64,000 nucleotides of DNA. It comes from Aurifilum marmelostoma. Its lineage: Eukaryota; Ascomycota; Sordariomycetes; Diaporthales; Cryphonectriaceae. A program made the position numbers and the translations under genes. How positions within the stretch are numbered: position 1 is the first letter of the stretch; the number at the start of each line of letters is the position of its first letter. The notes below the pieces were generated by a model that saw only the letters and a program-made list of their open reading frames with translations, was not told where the DNA came from and ran no database searches. Location of the stretch: NCBI GenBank assembly GCA_027559495.1, contig JAMXSV010000024.1, forward strand, positions 1,612,001 to 1,676,000, read 5' to 3'. Below, piece after piece: positions 22,012-33,231 of the stretch.

Positions 22012-24689
22012 TATTCATGTAGAAGGAGGAAAGCTGCCAGGGAGAGAAAGAAAGAAAAAAAATCCGAGTCTGCTTGAAAACCGCTCTGGCACTTTATAAA
22101 ACGCGCAAAGTTGGTAGAGATCGCCGACTACAAGAATTAACAAGCCAAGCAGGTGGGCAGTGTGATCAGTGGGGGGGGGGGGGAGAAAATAAATGACCCA
22201 CCTCATACTTACCTGTCCAGTCAGCTCATGGCATCATATTACAAGCATCAGGTCTGTCGCCAAAAAGGCAGGTCACTATACGATAAACAATGAAAGCAGA
22301 GCTCATACGGGCACAGCCTCAAGCTCGAAAAGCATCGCGGACTGCCGTCGACGATGCTCTCTGCCAGAAAGAAGATCGGGCCCCAAAAATCGACACCGGA
22401 CGGTGAGCAATGGTTTTGCCGAGATGGGTGCGGGGGACGGGGGGAAAAGCAGATGACCCGTAGGCGTGTCAAGCACGGCATCAAGATGTTCCCCTAGACT
22501 ACCCTGCGAGATTAACTCGCACGTGCAACTTTCTCTTCCTCGCTCGATGAAAATATATCAGCAGCCTCGAACGAATGGCCGGCAAAGACAAGACAGGTTG
22601 GCTTAAAGCAGGCCCAGGGCCACGAGCCTCACTGGCGCCAACCAACCGTCGCCCTTCGAGGCCAGGCCTGGGGCCGCAGATTTCAGAGTATCGGCAGATG
22701 CTGAATAGTGTATCATGTGTGTGTGTGGCCAGGGGGGAGAGAGACGAGGAAGCCAATGCCAGACGTTGGGCGAGTCATTGGACGCACTGAGCATGATGGT
22801 GATATTGTTGATGGCGACAAGCGAGGAGGCTGTTCAACGTTTCGAGCGTGTTACGTCGAGACAACCGAGGGTTCACGTGTTTCCTATGCATGTGCTCTTG
22901 TACAAGTGGACGGGATCAAGCGTGAGGGCATCCAGCGTATGAGCAGGAGTAATGTGCCGTGTTGTTGTAGGAGGATGAGGTGAGAAGTACTCGTAAGTGA
23001 GCAGCAGCGAGATCTGGGGAGATCTGGTGCAATATGGCCTGAAGAGTAGACCCTTTCTTCCCTTAATAGCCCTGTCTGCTTCAGGGTGACCCTGGCGTGG
23101 GCCCTCAAGATCCGCAGCGGACCCCCCAAGGTGACAACGGCCAGCACGGCTTCTCTCTTTATTTCGGTTTATTTAATGTTATTTTACTTTTACTTTATTT
23201 ATTTTTATTTTTCCAGTTTTCTTGTTATCTTTCTTTCTGGCAAGGGTGGGAAGAGTCCTGGTGGCGGATCAAGGGATGAGATGCTTGAACAGCGGCACGG
23301 CACAACACCTCATCACTTTGTCTCTTTGTCCTTCGGTCCATCCCGTCTCTCTTCAGCTTCCTCCCCATCATCATCTTCCCTTTGAAACAAGTTGAATGTC
23401 TATGTTCACACACGCGTGCTTGCTAGGCCGCTTGTTTGGGCCGATGAAGACTTACGAAGGGGGAAATGGCCTCGATGGGTCTGCCGGTCGATCATAGGTA
23501 CAGTGGTCCCGTTCGTATTACATGCATATGTATTGTAGATAGTGGCACCGTAGTATTGTATGAACCGTGCATATATACCTAAGAACCATGAACTCGGGAT
23601 GTCACAGATTGAATGTGACGAGAGGCAACCAGTGGCTCAGAGATCTGGCTTCAGGTCCCGTCAGGGTCCCAAAACACGCACCAGCTTGCAGTTCACGCCT
23701 CCCTGCACGATCCCACTGATGTTCCAGGGCCTCCCTGCCGCTTGACACCAAGGCCAATCACCGCCAGGGATACAGCTAGGACGGGCGCCAGAGAGCCCTG
23801 GAATGGTGCCTGGTGCGGGGCGCCAACCCACCACAAAATCCCCCCTGACGGCCCTGCAGCCGCCGACGTCACATAGATTGCGGTGAGCTGCTAGCCAATC
23901 GTCAAATTGGGCAGGCGCGAAGCCAAGAACCCATGCTTCCCTGTTTCACCTGCGCTTGTGCTGCACAATTACTATGTTACCATGCTGAATACAGCCACGA
24001 TAGTCCAAGGCCCGAGATATCGTCCAGGCCGCATTCTGCTGGGCCCCAATTGTGCCATGCCAGAATCTTGGTTGATCTCAGATCCTAACCACCACCACCA
24101 CCACCACTACTACACTAGTCATTTCCAGACCAATTCCAAGACCTAGAAACATATCACCCAACCCGACCTCCCCCCCCTTCAAGACCCATCTGGGGCCAGA
24201 GAACAAAGCCCGCCCCCCGCCCGCTCTCCTTGTGCTGTGGCATCTATTCCTGTCAGGTTGTTTACAAAAGAAAAAGATCACTACAATCGAGCCTCACAAC
24301 CTCAGCCACCAGCCCCCGCCCGCCGTTCTCCACGGCACGCAGCATCGGTGCTTTGTCTGGTCCCCAGCGTCAAGAGACAATTGGAGGAGGCCGATCTTCA
24401 TCAACTCGGCACCGGTGACGATGTTCTCCCTCGCCTAATCCGATCCGAGCGTTCAACGACTTCAACCCCCTTACCACACAATAACCCCCGACCACCCGCC
24501 ACATTTCGTCGAGACGCAACCTCGTCTGGCCCTCTCACCGCAACTAGCAGCTTCTGCGACCTATCACACGTCCTGCCGACTCCCTTTTCACGCGTCTGCT
24601 CGACCTGGACCACCATAGCCTACCCCAGCCCGACTGCGCACACCCCATAAACCAGGAAGGGTCCACGCCCTCTCCGCCTTGTCCACAGA
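22012..24689. other. Long divergent intergenic region
   Basis: 2.7 kb upstream of both the monooxygenase and the CSC1-like channel. Contents: a G13 run (22171-22183) about 160 nt before the monooxygenase start, an AT-rich block (23155-23225), a CAC trinucleotide repeat (24090-24108), and a C-rich, purine-poor stretch from about 24150 to 24680 that looks like the CSC1 promoter and leader. None of the short frames is convincing. Confidence 0.55.
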
Positions 24690-27600
24690 ATGTCCAACAG
24701 CAGCGACACCGGAGCTGGCTCTGCCCAGGCCTACTCTGGCTATGGCTTGGAGTCCTTCCTCGCGTCCCTCGCCGTCTCCGTTGCTGTCGCCGGCGTCCAG
24801 ATAGGCCTGTTCATCCTCCTCAGGAACAAGCTTGCGAGAATCTACAAACCAAAAACCTTTCTGGTGCCAGAAAGAGAAAGGACGTGAGTACACCACGGCC
24901 GCCCCCCCCCCCCCTCCAACATCATCTTTCACGTCTATTGCTCCATGTCTGCTTGTCCCTTCTCACTCCCAATATGCCCAACAACCGCTGTGCCTCGATT
25001 CACACCGCTGCTTGCTGTGTTGATTGGAGCTATGCCACTGACTGATCTTGCTGCAGCGATCCCCCGCCCGCCTCGCCATGGGCACTTATCACCGGCCTTA
25101 TGAGGGTACCCGACCGGGAAATCATCAAAAAATGCGGCCTGGACGCGTATTTCTTCTTGAGATATCTAAAGACACTTCTCGTCATATTCATCCCTCTAGC
25201 ATGCGTCATCTTGCCCATTCTCCTCCCCATCAATTTTGTGGGGGGCAGAGGCTCCAATCTCTGGACCAACACCACAACGACCGGCGATTCGGTTGTTGGG
25301 CTGAGCGTACTCGCATGGGGCAATGTCAAGACCGAGAACTACGATCGCTACTGGGCACATCTCATACTCGCCCTCGCCGTTATCATATGGGTCTGCTATG
25401 TCGTCTTCGCAGAGATGAGGGTATTCATTCGCGTTCGTCAGGATTGGCTTACCAGCGCTGAGCACCGGCTCAGAGCCTCAGCCAACACCGTTTTGGTCTC
25501 CTCCATCCCGAAGAAATGGCTCAGTGAAGAGGCTTTGCGAGGACTTTTTGACGTGTTTCCCGGAGGTATTAAGAACATCTGGCTCACGCAAGACTTTACC
25601 CCGCTGCTCGACAAGATCAAGAAGAGGGATAAGATCCACAAACTTCTGGAGTCTGCTGAGAGCGACCTGATTCGGGATTGCAAGAAGCGGCAGCTGCAGC
25701 AGCGTGAAAAGGATGAGAAGGAGGCACGCAAGCAGCAGCGCACCAAGAAACCGACAAAGAAGGAGAGGGTGCAGAGGCAGAAAGACGAAGACCAGGAAGC
25801 CCGGCGCAGGGCCCAGGTCGAGGATGGGCTTACCATGGGCGAGAACAGCGAGGACGTCGCAGAGGCACAGGCGGAGGATGCCATTGCTCACCCCGAGGAG
25901 CAGCCTCATGGCCAGCTGGACCAGTTCAACCCCCTTAACGCTGTTGGCAAGGTCTTCAAGACCGGCGCCAACGCGGTCGAGCGGGCCGGGCTGGGCGTCA
26001 AGGGTGGCTTGACCAACATGACCCAGGGCATTGACAATCAGCTGGAGAGGAGCGGGGGGTTTGTTGCGTCCACTGGGCGCCCATCGACGAGTCTCTCCGA
26101 GCGCCGGATCGGGCCCATCCTTGAGACCACTTCAGGTGCCAATGGTGACAGGCCGAAGGTGTCCTTTGCCTCCGAGTTCACTCGAGGACCATCCGAATAC
26201 AACGCTTCAAAAACTTCCGACCAGCAGGAGCTGACCAGTCACCACCATATCAACACTACGCGCAATATCGAGAACATCGACGACATGTATGTCAAGGAAT
26301 CCACCAAATGGTACCAGTTTTGGAAACCCCCCTCTGGAGGATATACCTCGCCCGTTCCTCAGGGGGCCAAGTACGAGAAGGACCCATTCGACCTGGAGAA
26401 GTCCATGTGGGCGACGATCAAGCACTACATACCGTTCTTGGGCGACGACGAGGAACCCGTTGAATATCCTCAGTATGTCAATCCCGGGCAGACTGAGGTG
26501 TATCAAGAGCAACCTGCTCCCGAATGGGAGAAGTGGATCAAGGCCAAGGATCGACCGCACCACCGCCTTCCCTTCTTCGAATTCACCCCTTCCTGGCTTC
26601 CAGGCCTTCCATTCATCCACAAGAAGGTCGACACGATCTACTGGTGCCGGCAGGAGCTCGCCAGACTAAATGTTGAAATCGAGGAGGATCAGAAGAACCC
26701 GGAGCGTTTCCCCAAGATGACTTCCGCATTTATTCAGTTCAACAACCAGTCGGCAGCGCATATGGCTTGTCAGAGTCTCGTTCATCATGTACCCAAACAC
26801 ATGGCCCCGCGGGTTGTGGAAATCAGCCCAGAGGACGTCATTTGGGATAACATGGCAATGGTTCGTACTTCTCTCATATACTCCCATTTTCTCTCAAGAC
26901 TGATGAAATACTGATTAATCTCATAGAGCTGGTGGATGCAATGGAGCCGCGTCATACTAGCCTGTGGCTTCGTCTTCGGAATGGTGGTTCTCTGGGGTTT
27001 TCCTGTGGCGTTCTCGGCGTCTCTCTCTGAGATCGACTCATTGATACAGAAGTACTCATGGCTCGGATTTTTAAAGGAGAACGCCTCTGTCTACAAGTTT
27101 GTCAAGCTGGCCGCGGCTGTTCTGCCTCAAGCATTCCTCGCACTCATCCTAGCCTTGGTGCCGATCGTTTTGAACATGATCGCCGAGTTTCAGGGTGTGA
27201 AAACGGGAGCCTCCAGGTCAGAATGGGTCCAGATCTATTACTTCTTCTGTAAGCGATAGCCATCCCTTTCCTCATTTCCTGCGAGAATCAACAGCTAACC
27301 CCGCCTGCAGTCCTATTTGTTGAAGTTTTCCTGGTCGTCTCCATCACCTCTGGCGCCCTTCAAACCATCGCCAATGTTGCGCAAGACATTGAGAGTCTTC
27401 CGACCCTCTTGGCCCAAAACCTTCCGGATGCTTCCAACTACTTCTTCTCTTATTTGCTGCTTCAGGGCGCATCTGTGAGCTCTGGAACACTGTTGCAGGT
27501 CTCGGCCTTGGTATGTTCCAGCTCTTTCTGCACGGGCTCTCCCGTGCTCAAACTCCCATATTCTTCCGCCGGGAATCAGTGGTATGTCTTGCTAACTAGA

Positions 27601-28889
27601 CTTAGGCAATGTGGTATGTTCTGTCAAGGATCCTCGACAGCACTGCAAGAGCGAAATTCATCCGTCAGACCTCACTTCCTAAGGTCAAGTGGGGCTCATT
27701 CTTTCCGGTCTACACAAACTTCGCCTGCATAGCTCTCGTATTCTCCGTCATCGCCCCGATCATGAGCATCTTCGCCGTCATCAACTTCAGCCTCCTGTGG
27801 TGTGCGCATCGATACAATATGCTCTATGTGACGCGGTTCAAGACAGACACTGGGGGCAAGCTGTATCCCAGGGCCCTGAACCAGATGTTCACTGGGCTTT
27901 ACGTCATGGAGCTGTGTCTGATCGGACTCTTCTTCCTGGTCCAAGCGGATGATGGGACGGTCCTGTGCTACAAACAGGGGATCATCATGATCGTGGTAAT
28001 GATTCTCACAGCCTTGTATCAGATCATGTTGAACAGGGAGTTCGGTCCACTTCTGAGCTATCTGCCGATCACCTTTGAGGATGAGGCTGTCATCCGGGAC
28101 GTGGCCTTTGAGGTCGAACGACAAATCAAAGAGATAGGCCGCGAAGAGGAACGGCTCCAGAACGAGAAAGACGAGTTGGACGCCCAAGGTCTCTATCACG
28201 GCGATATCAGACGGGAGTTCGAAAGCAGACAAGGCGAGCTGAGACGCAAGAAGATCAAGCTGGAGAACCAGCTCCGCGACGATGACGATGAGTCGTCTGC
28301 CGAAGAGAAGGCCGGGGGAAACGCGAGCAGGCCACATAGCGCCGCTACGAGCAACGACGACGATCAGTACGAGCTGGATGATCTTGACAAACAAGAGAAG
28401 CAGAACTCGGCCAAGAAGCACCACAAAAAGACATCATCAGGTGGGATGAGCATTATCAAGCATTCCAAGACTTGGGTTGCAGGCACAGGCAATGCCGTCC
28501 TGGATAGTACCTACGGTACTGCCGAGCGCAAAGTTAAGCAGATCGCACAAAAGCGCCACAAGAAGTTTGTGCGAGATCTGGAGAACCAGCGTGCGATAGG
28601 AGATGCCTTGTTCGGCGACTACGCCGACGAGATTGAGGACCTGAACCCTGCAGACCGCGACGAGAAGATCCGCAAGGCCTTTACGCACTCGGCTCTGCGG
28701 GCTCGGAGGCCCGTGGTCTGGATTCCACGCGACAACATTGGCGTGTCGGACGACGAGGTGCGGCGTACAAACGACTACAGCAATCACATCCGTATCAGCA
28801 ACGAGGGCACGGCATTGGACTCAAAGGTTCGCGTCCTGTACGGGCAAGCACCGCCTGACTTCTCGGAGGAGGACATCATTCAGCTCTGA
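24690..28889 (+). CDS. CSC1/OSCA-type calcium-permeable stress-gated cation channel (DUF221)
   Basis: Polytopic membrane protein of the CSC1/OSCA/TMEM63 family, which conducts cations in response to membrane tension or hyperosmolarity. Five exons: 24690-24883, 25057-26860, 26927-27248, 27311-27510 and 27606-28889, encoding 1267 residues. Order: an N-terminal helix (FLASLAVSVAVAGVQIGLFI), two more helices after intron 1 (LLVIFIPLACVILPILLP; LILALAVIIWVCYVVF), a large charged cytosolic region (PHM7_cyt), enlarged by a Lys/Glu/Gln-rich insertion. The channel core follows (WMQWSRVILACGFVFGM; FFLFVEVFLVVSI; LLLQGASVSSGTLLQ), then a C-terminal coiled coil and the PHM7_ext-like tail PVVWIPRDNIGVSDDEV. 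Introns 24884-25056, 26861-26926, 27249-27310 and 27511-27605 all have good donors; the last has branch GCTAAC. Longer than yeast Csc1 because of the insertion and tail. Confidence 0.93.
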
Positions 28890-29778
28890 TTTTCCCTTAA
28901 TCCTACTTCGTCAGTCATTTTCCTAGAAAGAAAAACTTCATTCCAAGTACCACAATTGGCATTGGCATATATATACCCTTTCAGAAAAGAAGAAAAGAGG
29001 GGTCGGTCCGGAGTCTTGTGATTTGGTGGTTTTCCGACAGGCACGGAGGGCCATGGGGAAAGAAAAAAAGAGTATAAATCCGCATGGCATCCTGGAGTTT
29101 AGCGCAAAATTAGCATTCCAGAAACATTGGTATAAAGACTTGATATTCTCATCCCCACATCTCTCTCCTCTACGCTCCCAAAAAGTGGTACTCCTTGATA
29201 AATCCTAACGCTGAACAGAGCCTGGCAAGGGTTGCTGGGTGAGATCACGGCCATTATAAAGTGAAAAACGAGCTATTAGTTACAAAGACCAGCCTCTGAT
29301 GACTCTCCACATGCATTCAATACACAAATCGATCCGGACGGGCGCCAATCATGTAGCGTAGAAGAATTTCAATTTCAACATAAAAGGCGATAGAAAGTAT
29401 GTAAGTGGTCCCAAGCTGTCCATGCCAGTTGGTGATTAGAAGGCGGGGGCACCGCCGTGTCATATTCCGCCTCCTAGACGCATAATGTGCCGGTGACCTT
29501 CCTGTCCATAACGCCATAAAAGTATGCAAATCCGTATGTGGTACATGAGATCTGGTCCGTAGACTTTGTCCGACCACCGTCCTTGTCTCTCCCACATCGG
29601 CTCGTGGGTATCGAATGATGTTTCCCGTCCAAAGAAAAGAAAAGAAAAAGGCCCTTCAAATAATATTGTCGCCAGAACATGGTCCCTTGTGATGTTCATT
29701 CCTCTCTTGAGTCTCCTCGACAGTGGCCTTGGCATTCCACTCCCGCCATGATGAGGCTGCTGCTATTATCGCCTCCGA
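28890..29778. other. Convergent 3' intergenic region
   Basis: 889 bp between the channel gene and the CYSTM gene, which converge. An A/G-rich segment lies at 29630-29652. No coding signal. Confidence 0.6.
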
Positions 29779-30181
29779 TTAGATGAGGAGGTCTAGACAG
29801 CAACAGCAGCACAGCGCGGCCATGCAGCCTTCAAGCATACCCACGCCAGCACCGTTGCCCCGCGTATCCTGGTAGCCTCCCTGGGGGCCATAGGGGCCCT
29901 GCTGGTAGTAGCCGCCCTGTTGAGGACCGTAGGGGCCCTGTTGGTACGGACCCTGCTGGTAAGGAGGGCCTTGTTGGGGGCCGTAGTAGCCCATATTGGG
30001 CTGCTGCTGGTAGTACCCGGGGTTTCCGCCTTGGGGTGGAAAGCCCGCACCGCCGCCGTACTGGCCCTGCGGAGGATACTGCTCCTGGGGGGGGATACTG
30101 CTCGTTGTTGTAGGTCGGTTTAGGGGCCTGGGGGCCACCGGCGAAGTAGGATGGAGGCGCGTCAGTTGGCTTGCCAGACAT
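29779..30181 (-). CDS. CYSTM-type small Cys-rich tail protein, one frame break
   Basis: About 133 residues when read through the break. The N-terminus MSGKPTDAPPSYFAGGPQ is followed by Gln/Tyr/Gly/Pro repeats (EQYPP, QGPYQQGPYGPQQGGYY) and ends with GMLEGCMAALCCCCCLDLLI. That last segment is the cysteine-rich transmembrane module (CYSTM), found in small membrane-anchored stress proteins of fungi and plants. Two frames meet at a run of eight G on the plus strand (30087-30094): with seven, NNEQYPPQEQYPPQGQYGGG is continuous. Both sides have the same repeat composition, so they clearly belong to one protein. Function in membrane or stress tolerance is family knowledge, not visible here. Confidence 0.85.
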
Positions 30182-31011
30182 GATGGGCGTGTTGAAAAAG
30201 GGATGTGTGAATTCTTTGGGAGAAGAAGCAGGACAGAAGTGGGTGTCGGGTCTATGAAATTGTGGATGCGCTGTAGAGGATAAGTAATTTGTGAGATGAT
30301 GATAATGTGGAGATATCGATGATGATCGTCAACAGGGTCTCTCACGAGGACTTGGCTTTGTTGAGGGTTGATCAGGACAGCGAGCGGAAAAGAGGGCAAG
30401 ACGGCGACTGCGGGTGAGATGTGCTGGTGGTGGCGTCGTTGGCGGCCAGGTATGGTGAGTAAGTGGCTAGGTGAGTAGGTCACTGGACTTGACCTGGTCA
30501 GCGACCCCTTTGTAGAGAGAAAGAAGACCGAGCCAAATCAGACTGGCGAGATGTGTGTTTGTTGAGTCAGAGATCGAGAGACGAGAAAAACAAAAAAAGA
30601 AAGGAGAGGCGAAAATGAAGAAGAAAGAGAAAGATGGCTTGCCGTAGTCGACTAAAGGAAAGAAGAAACAACGACGCGGGAAGTTGCCCCTCAAACACGA
30701 ATGCGTCTCAACTCAGCTGCATCTCCCTTGTCGAAACCTCCTTACGACGGGAGGGACGGAAGGCGAAAAGCGTACGTATCCATCGATACGGTACGGAGGA
30801 GGGTGCACAGCCACTCTCGGACAAGGTGCCAGGGTCTGCCAGGGTCGTGTCGTGGCTGCCGAGGTACCCACCAGTTCATGTACAGAAAGCGCTTTAGGAG
30901 CTTCGCTTATTCCCGGGTTACTGCCGACGACATTCCATAAAACTCAAGGTGGAAGGTGCAAGCCTCTGTTTTATCCTGTTTTTTTTTTTTTTTTTTTCTT
31001 CTTTCATTCAT
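30182..31011. promoter_or_regulatory. Upstream region of the CYSTM gene
   Basis: 830 bp between the CYSTM start and the end of the Rrn5-like gene, which points the same way. It must hold the CYSTM promoter and the Rrn5 terminator. Purine-rich AAAGAAAG-type sequence lies at 30585-30632, and a 17-T run at 30981-30997 lies just past the Rrn5 stop; on the Rrn5 strand this is an A17 tract. Confidence 0.5.
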
Positions 31012-32838
31012 TCAAATTCCTTCGTACCTAGCTTCCCACTCGCTCATCACTTTCGTCTTTTCCCTCCAGTCCTTGCCTACAGAATATCCAGCATCCACCG
31101 ATATCTTCTGTCTCCGGCCAGCGGGAGGTAGACCAGGGTCGATCATCATCTCCGATGGCTGCCTGCCAAGAATTGCCCATATCCGCCTCTCCTCCTGGTA
31201 GCTGGCTTGGGCGTCCACAGCATCTGCATATCTCTCCGCCGCCCTCTCTGCTTTGATTCGGCGGAGTAAGGCTTGCCCAGCCCTCTTGTGCTGGACAGAG
31301 TCGACAGCCGAGTGAATGATGGCTTCTTCTGCCTCGTGCCGTATCTCCTCTTCCTCCGCACTGTCTGCTTGGTCTTGCGAGCTGTCGTCTGGATGCTCCT
31401 CATTCTCCTCCCCCTCCTCCTCTTCCTCTGAACTGCTCCCTGCCTGTGACTCGGACGATATCGAGCTCACGCCTGAAGATAAACCTATGCTCTCCATGTA
31501 GCGCCGAATCTGGCCAATGTTCCGCTGCTCTCCAACACCAAGGTCGTCTTCGACGGCATCAAGAGACATGGGGACCCTTTCGTCATCCTCATCTGGCTTC
31601 GGCGGATCCTCGTAGACGGCTAGCCCCAGGCGTCTCACACATCTTGTCAGGGGCGGTTTCTGCATGGCAAGTCCCAATGACAGAGCCGCAGCTTGGACGT
31701 CTTTCTTCTTCACGAAGTCCCTGGCTTGTGGCCTGTATCCGCGCTCGGATCGTATGCGGGAGCCTGCCATGTAAAGCGTTGCGGAGACCAACCGCTTGGT
31801 CAGCGTGAGACCAAGACGATAAAGATCCTCCAGGGCTGTTAGCCGGACAGAGGGGAGGTTTCCGTCCACAGACTGCCAGTTTCCCTCCTCTGTAGATGCG
31901 TTCATGAAGAAGCGCTCTGAAAGTGCGAGCCACTCAAAGACTCTGAGAACACTTGCCAATCGGGAAACATCTGCCTCCATCTCATTGTCTGTAGTGCTCA
32001 GGCGGCTGCCTTGATGGATGAGCCACTCTTGGCCACGCTCGCGCTCCTCAGCTGCATCCTCTGCGTTTCCTTGCCGCGCGGCGATCTTGTCTGCCACCTC
32101 TTCCAAGGCTTCACAACAGTCATGACTCAGCTCGAAGGCGGCAGGGAAGTCTGCGAGCTCTAGAGGATCAAGCCCATTCTGCTGCCGCCGGGCGGTGAGA
32201 CCATCCTGAAGAAGTTTCAGGTACTGTCTGACCTCCATCTCGCCCTTGGTCCGGATCCTCTGAGCAATCCCAGCTGCATTATCTCGACCAAGCCGACCGA
32301 GCGACTCAAAGAATCGCTCCTTTTCCATCGGTGTCCAGACTGTCATGCCTATTTGTGATTCTGGTAGAGCAATCCTTTCGTCAAACTGTTCGCGGTCCAC
32401 AAAAACGTATTGAGAGGCTGCATGCTTAATGTCCTCGTTCAATAAATCCAGATACCCGTGAATATGTGATCCTTTGGCCTTCTTAACCGGTCGGACATCA
32501 TCTGTTGTGAACCCTCTTGGTGATGTGAAGTCAGGCTCTTCTATTGGTGATTTTCTCTTGCGGGATGATTTCACTCTGCTCGCAAGCTCATCTCCGCTTG
32601 GCGTCTGTTCCTCCTCCACTTGAGTTCCTGCTGATGCTGTGCTTCCTGTGTCGTCGTCCGGCAAGTATTCTCTGGCGCCAGTGTTGGCCTGACCAGATGG
32701 TGGCGCCTGCCCCTGAGACAGAGCATTTTCACTTTCGGAGTCTTCGTCGGACCCTCTCATGGACACATCTTCGATTGACTCGACTACCTGGCGACCATGG
32801 TCGCTCACATGGCCGTCGGATGAGGACGAGGAGGACAT
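31012..32838 (-). CDS. RRN5: RNA polymerase I-specific initiation factor Rrn5-like, SANT domain
   Basis: 608-residue intronless protein. After an acidic Ser-rich N-terminus and a basic KSSRKRKSP patch comes GYLDLLNEDIKHAASQY and a SANT/Myb-like domain at about 165-215 (TVWTPMEKERFFESLGRLGR...GIAQRIRTKGEMEVRQYLKLL). This is the signature of Rrn5, a component of the Pol I upstream activation factor in yeast. A helical middle follows, then a Glu-rich acidic block and a C-terminal conserved patch (ERRIWAILGRQPSEMMI). Rrn5 is poorly conserved outside the SANT region, so orthology rests mainly on that domain and overall layout. It is divergently paired with IRC3, and a ribosome-biogenesis-type promoter motif pair lies just upstream. 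Confidence 0.82.
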   Translation of the reverse strand: MSSSSSSDGHVSDHGRQVVESIEDVSMRGSDEDSESENALSQGQAPPSGQANTGAREYLPDDDTGSTASAGTQVEEEQTPSGDELASRVKSSRKRKSPIEEPDFTSPRGFTTDDVRPVKKAKGSHIHGYLDLLNEDIKHAASQYVFVDREQFDERIALPESQIGMTVWTPMEKERFFESLGRLGRDNAAGIAQRIRTKGEMEVRQYLKLLQDGLTARRQQNGLDPLELADFPAAFELSHDCCEALEEVADKIAARQGNAEDAAEERERGQEWLIHQGSRLSTTDNEMEADVSRLASVLRVFEWLALSERFFMNASTEEGNWQSVDGNLPSVRLTALEDLYRLGLTLTKRLVSATLYMAGSRIRSERGYRPQARDFVKKKDVQAAALSLGLAMQKPPLTRCVRRLGLAVYEDPPKPDEDDERVPMSLDAVEDDLGVGEQRNIGQIRRYMESIGLSSGVSSISSESQAGSSSEEEEEGEENEEHPDDSSQDQADSAEEEEIRHEAEEAIIHSAVDSVQHKRAGQALLRRIKAERAAERYADAVDAQASYQEERRIWAILGRQPSEMMIDPGLPPAGRRQKISVDAGYSVGKDWREKTKVMSEWEARYEGI

Positions 32839-33231
32839 CTTGCACTTGTGACACCACAGATGACCTCATGCGAAGATCAATGATCCGGCGCAAACTGATG
32901 TTGGAAAAATTTTCAACATTTTAGGGAATTGATGAGTCCCATTTGCCCTGCTACACATCGTTGGCAATCGCTGCCGTAGCGTGTTGGAGTTGTGAACGGG
33001 AACACGAAAGGTTTGGTTACAGGGATCTTTTTAAGACGGGCAGGGGGGCGAAAATTTAGCGGCACCAGCAGCAACCCCAGCGCAGCCATTACAGGGCACC
33101 CTCAGCACGTTCAGGGTCCCGCTGTGGAGCGCAGACTGTGGCGCGACATGGGGAGGGACGGGGAGCTCTTTCAGCCTCACGTCAACTCCCCTTCAACGTC
33201 GACCAACACACGAGGCTGAGAAAGCATCGAC
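32839..33231. promoter_or_regulatory. Bidirectional promoter RRN5 / IRC3
   Basis: 393 bp between divergent ATGs. The RRN5-proximal part is AT-rich and carries the RRPE/PAC-like pair; the IRC3-proximal part is GC-rich with CAGCA/GCAGC-type sequence. Confidence 0.6.
32904..32936. promoter_or_regulatory. RRPE-like and PAC-like motif pair upstream of RRN5
   Basis: GAAAAATTTTC at 32904-32914 matches the RRPE core, and GATGAG at 32931-32936 matches the PAC core. They are 16 bp apart and lie 66-98 nt upstream of the RRN5 start. This pair is the hallmark of ribosome-biogenesis gene promoters in ascomycetes. The motif match is seen directly; the regulatory meaning is inferred. Confidence 0.5.
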
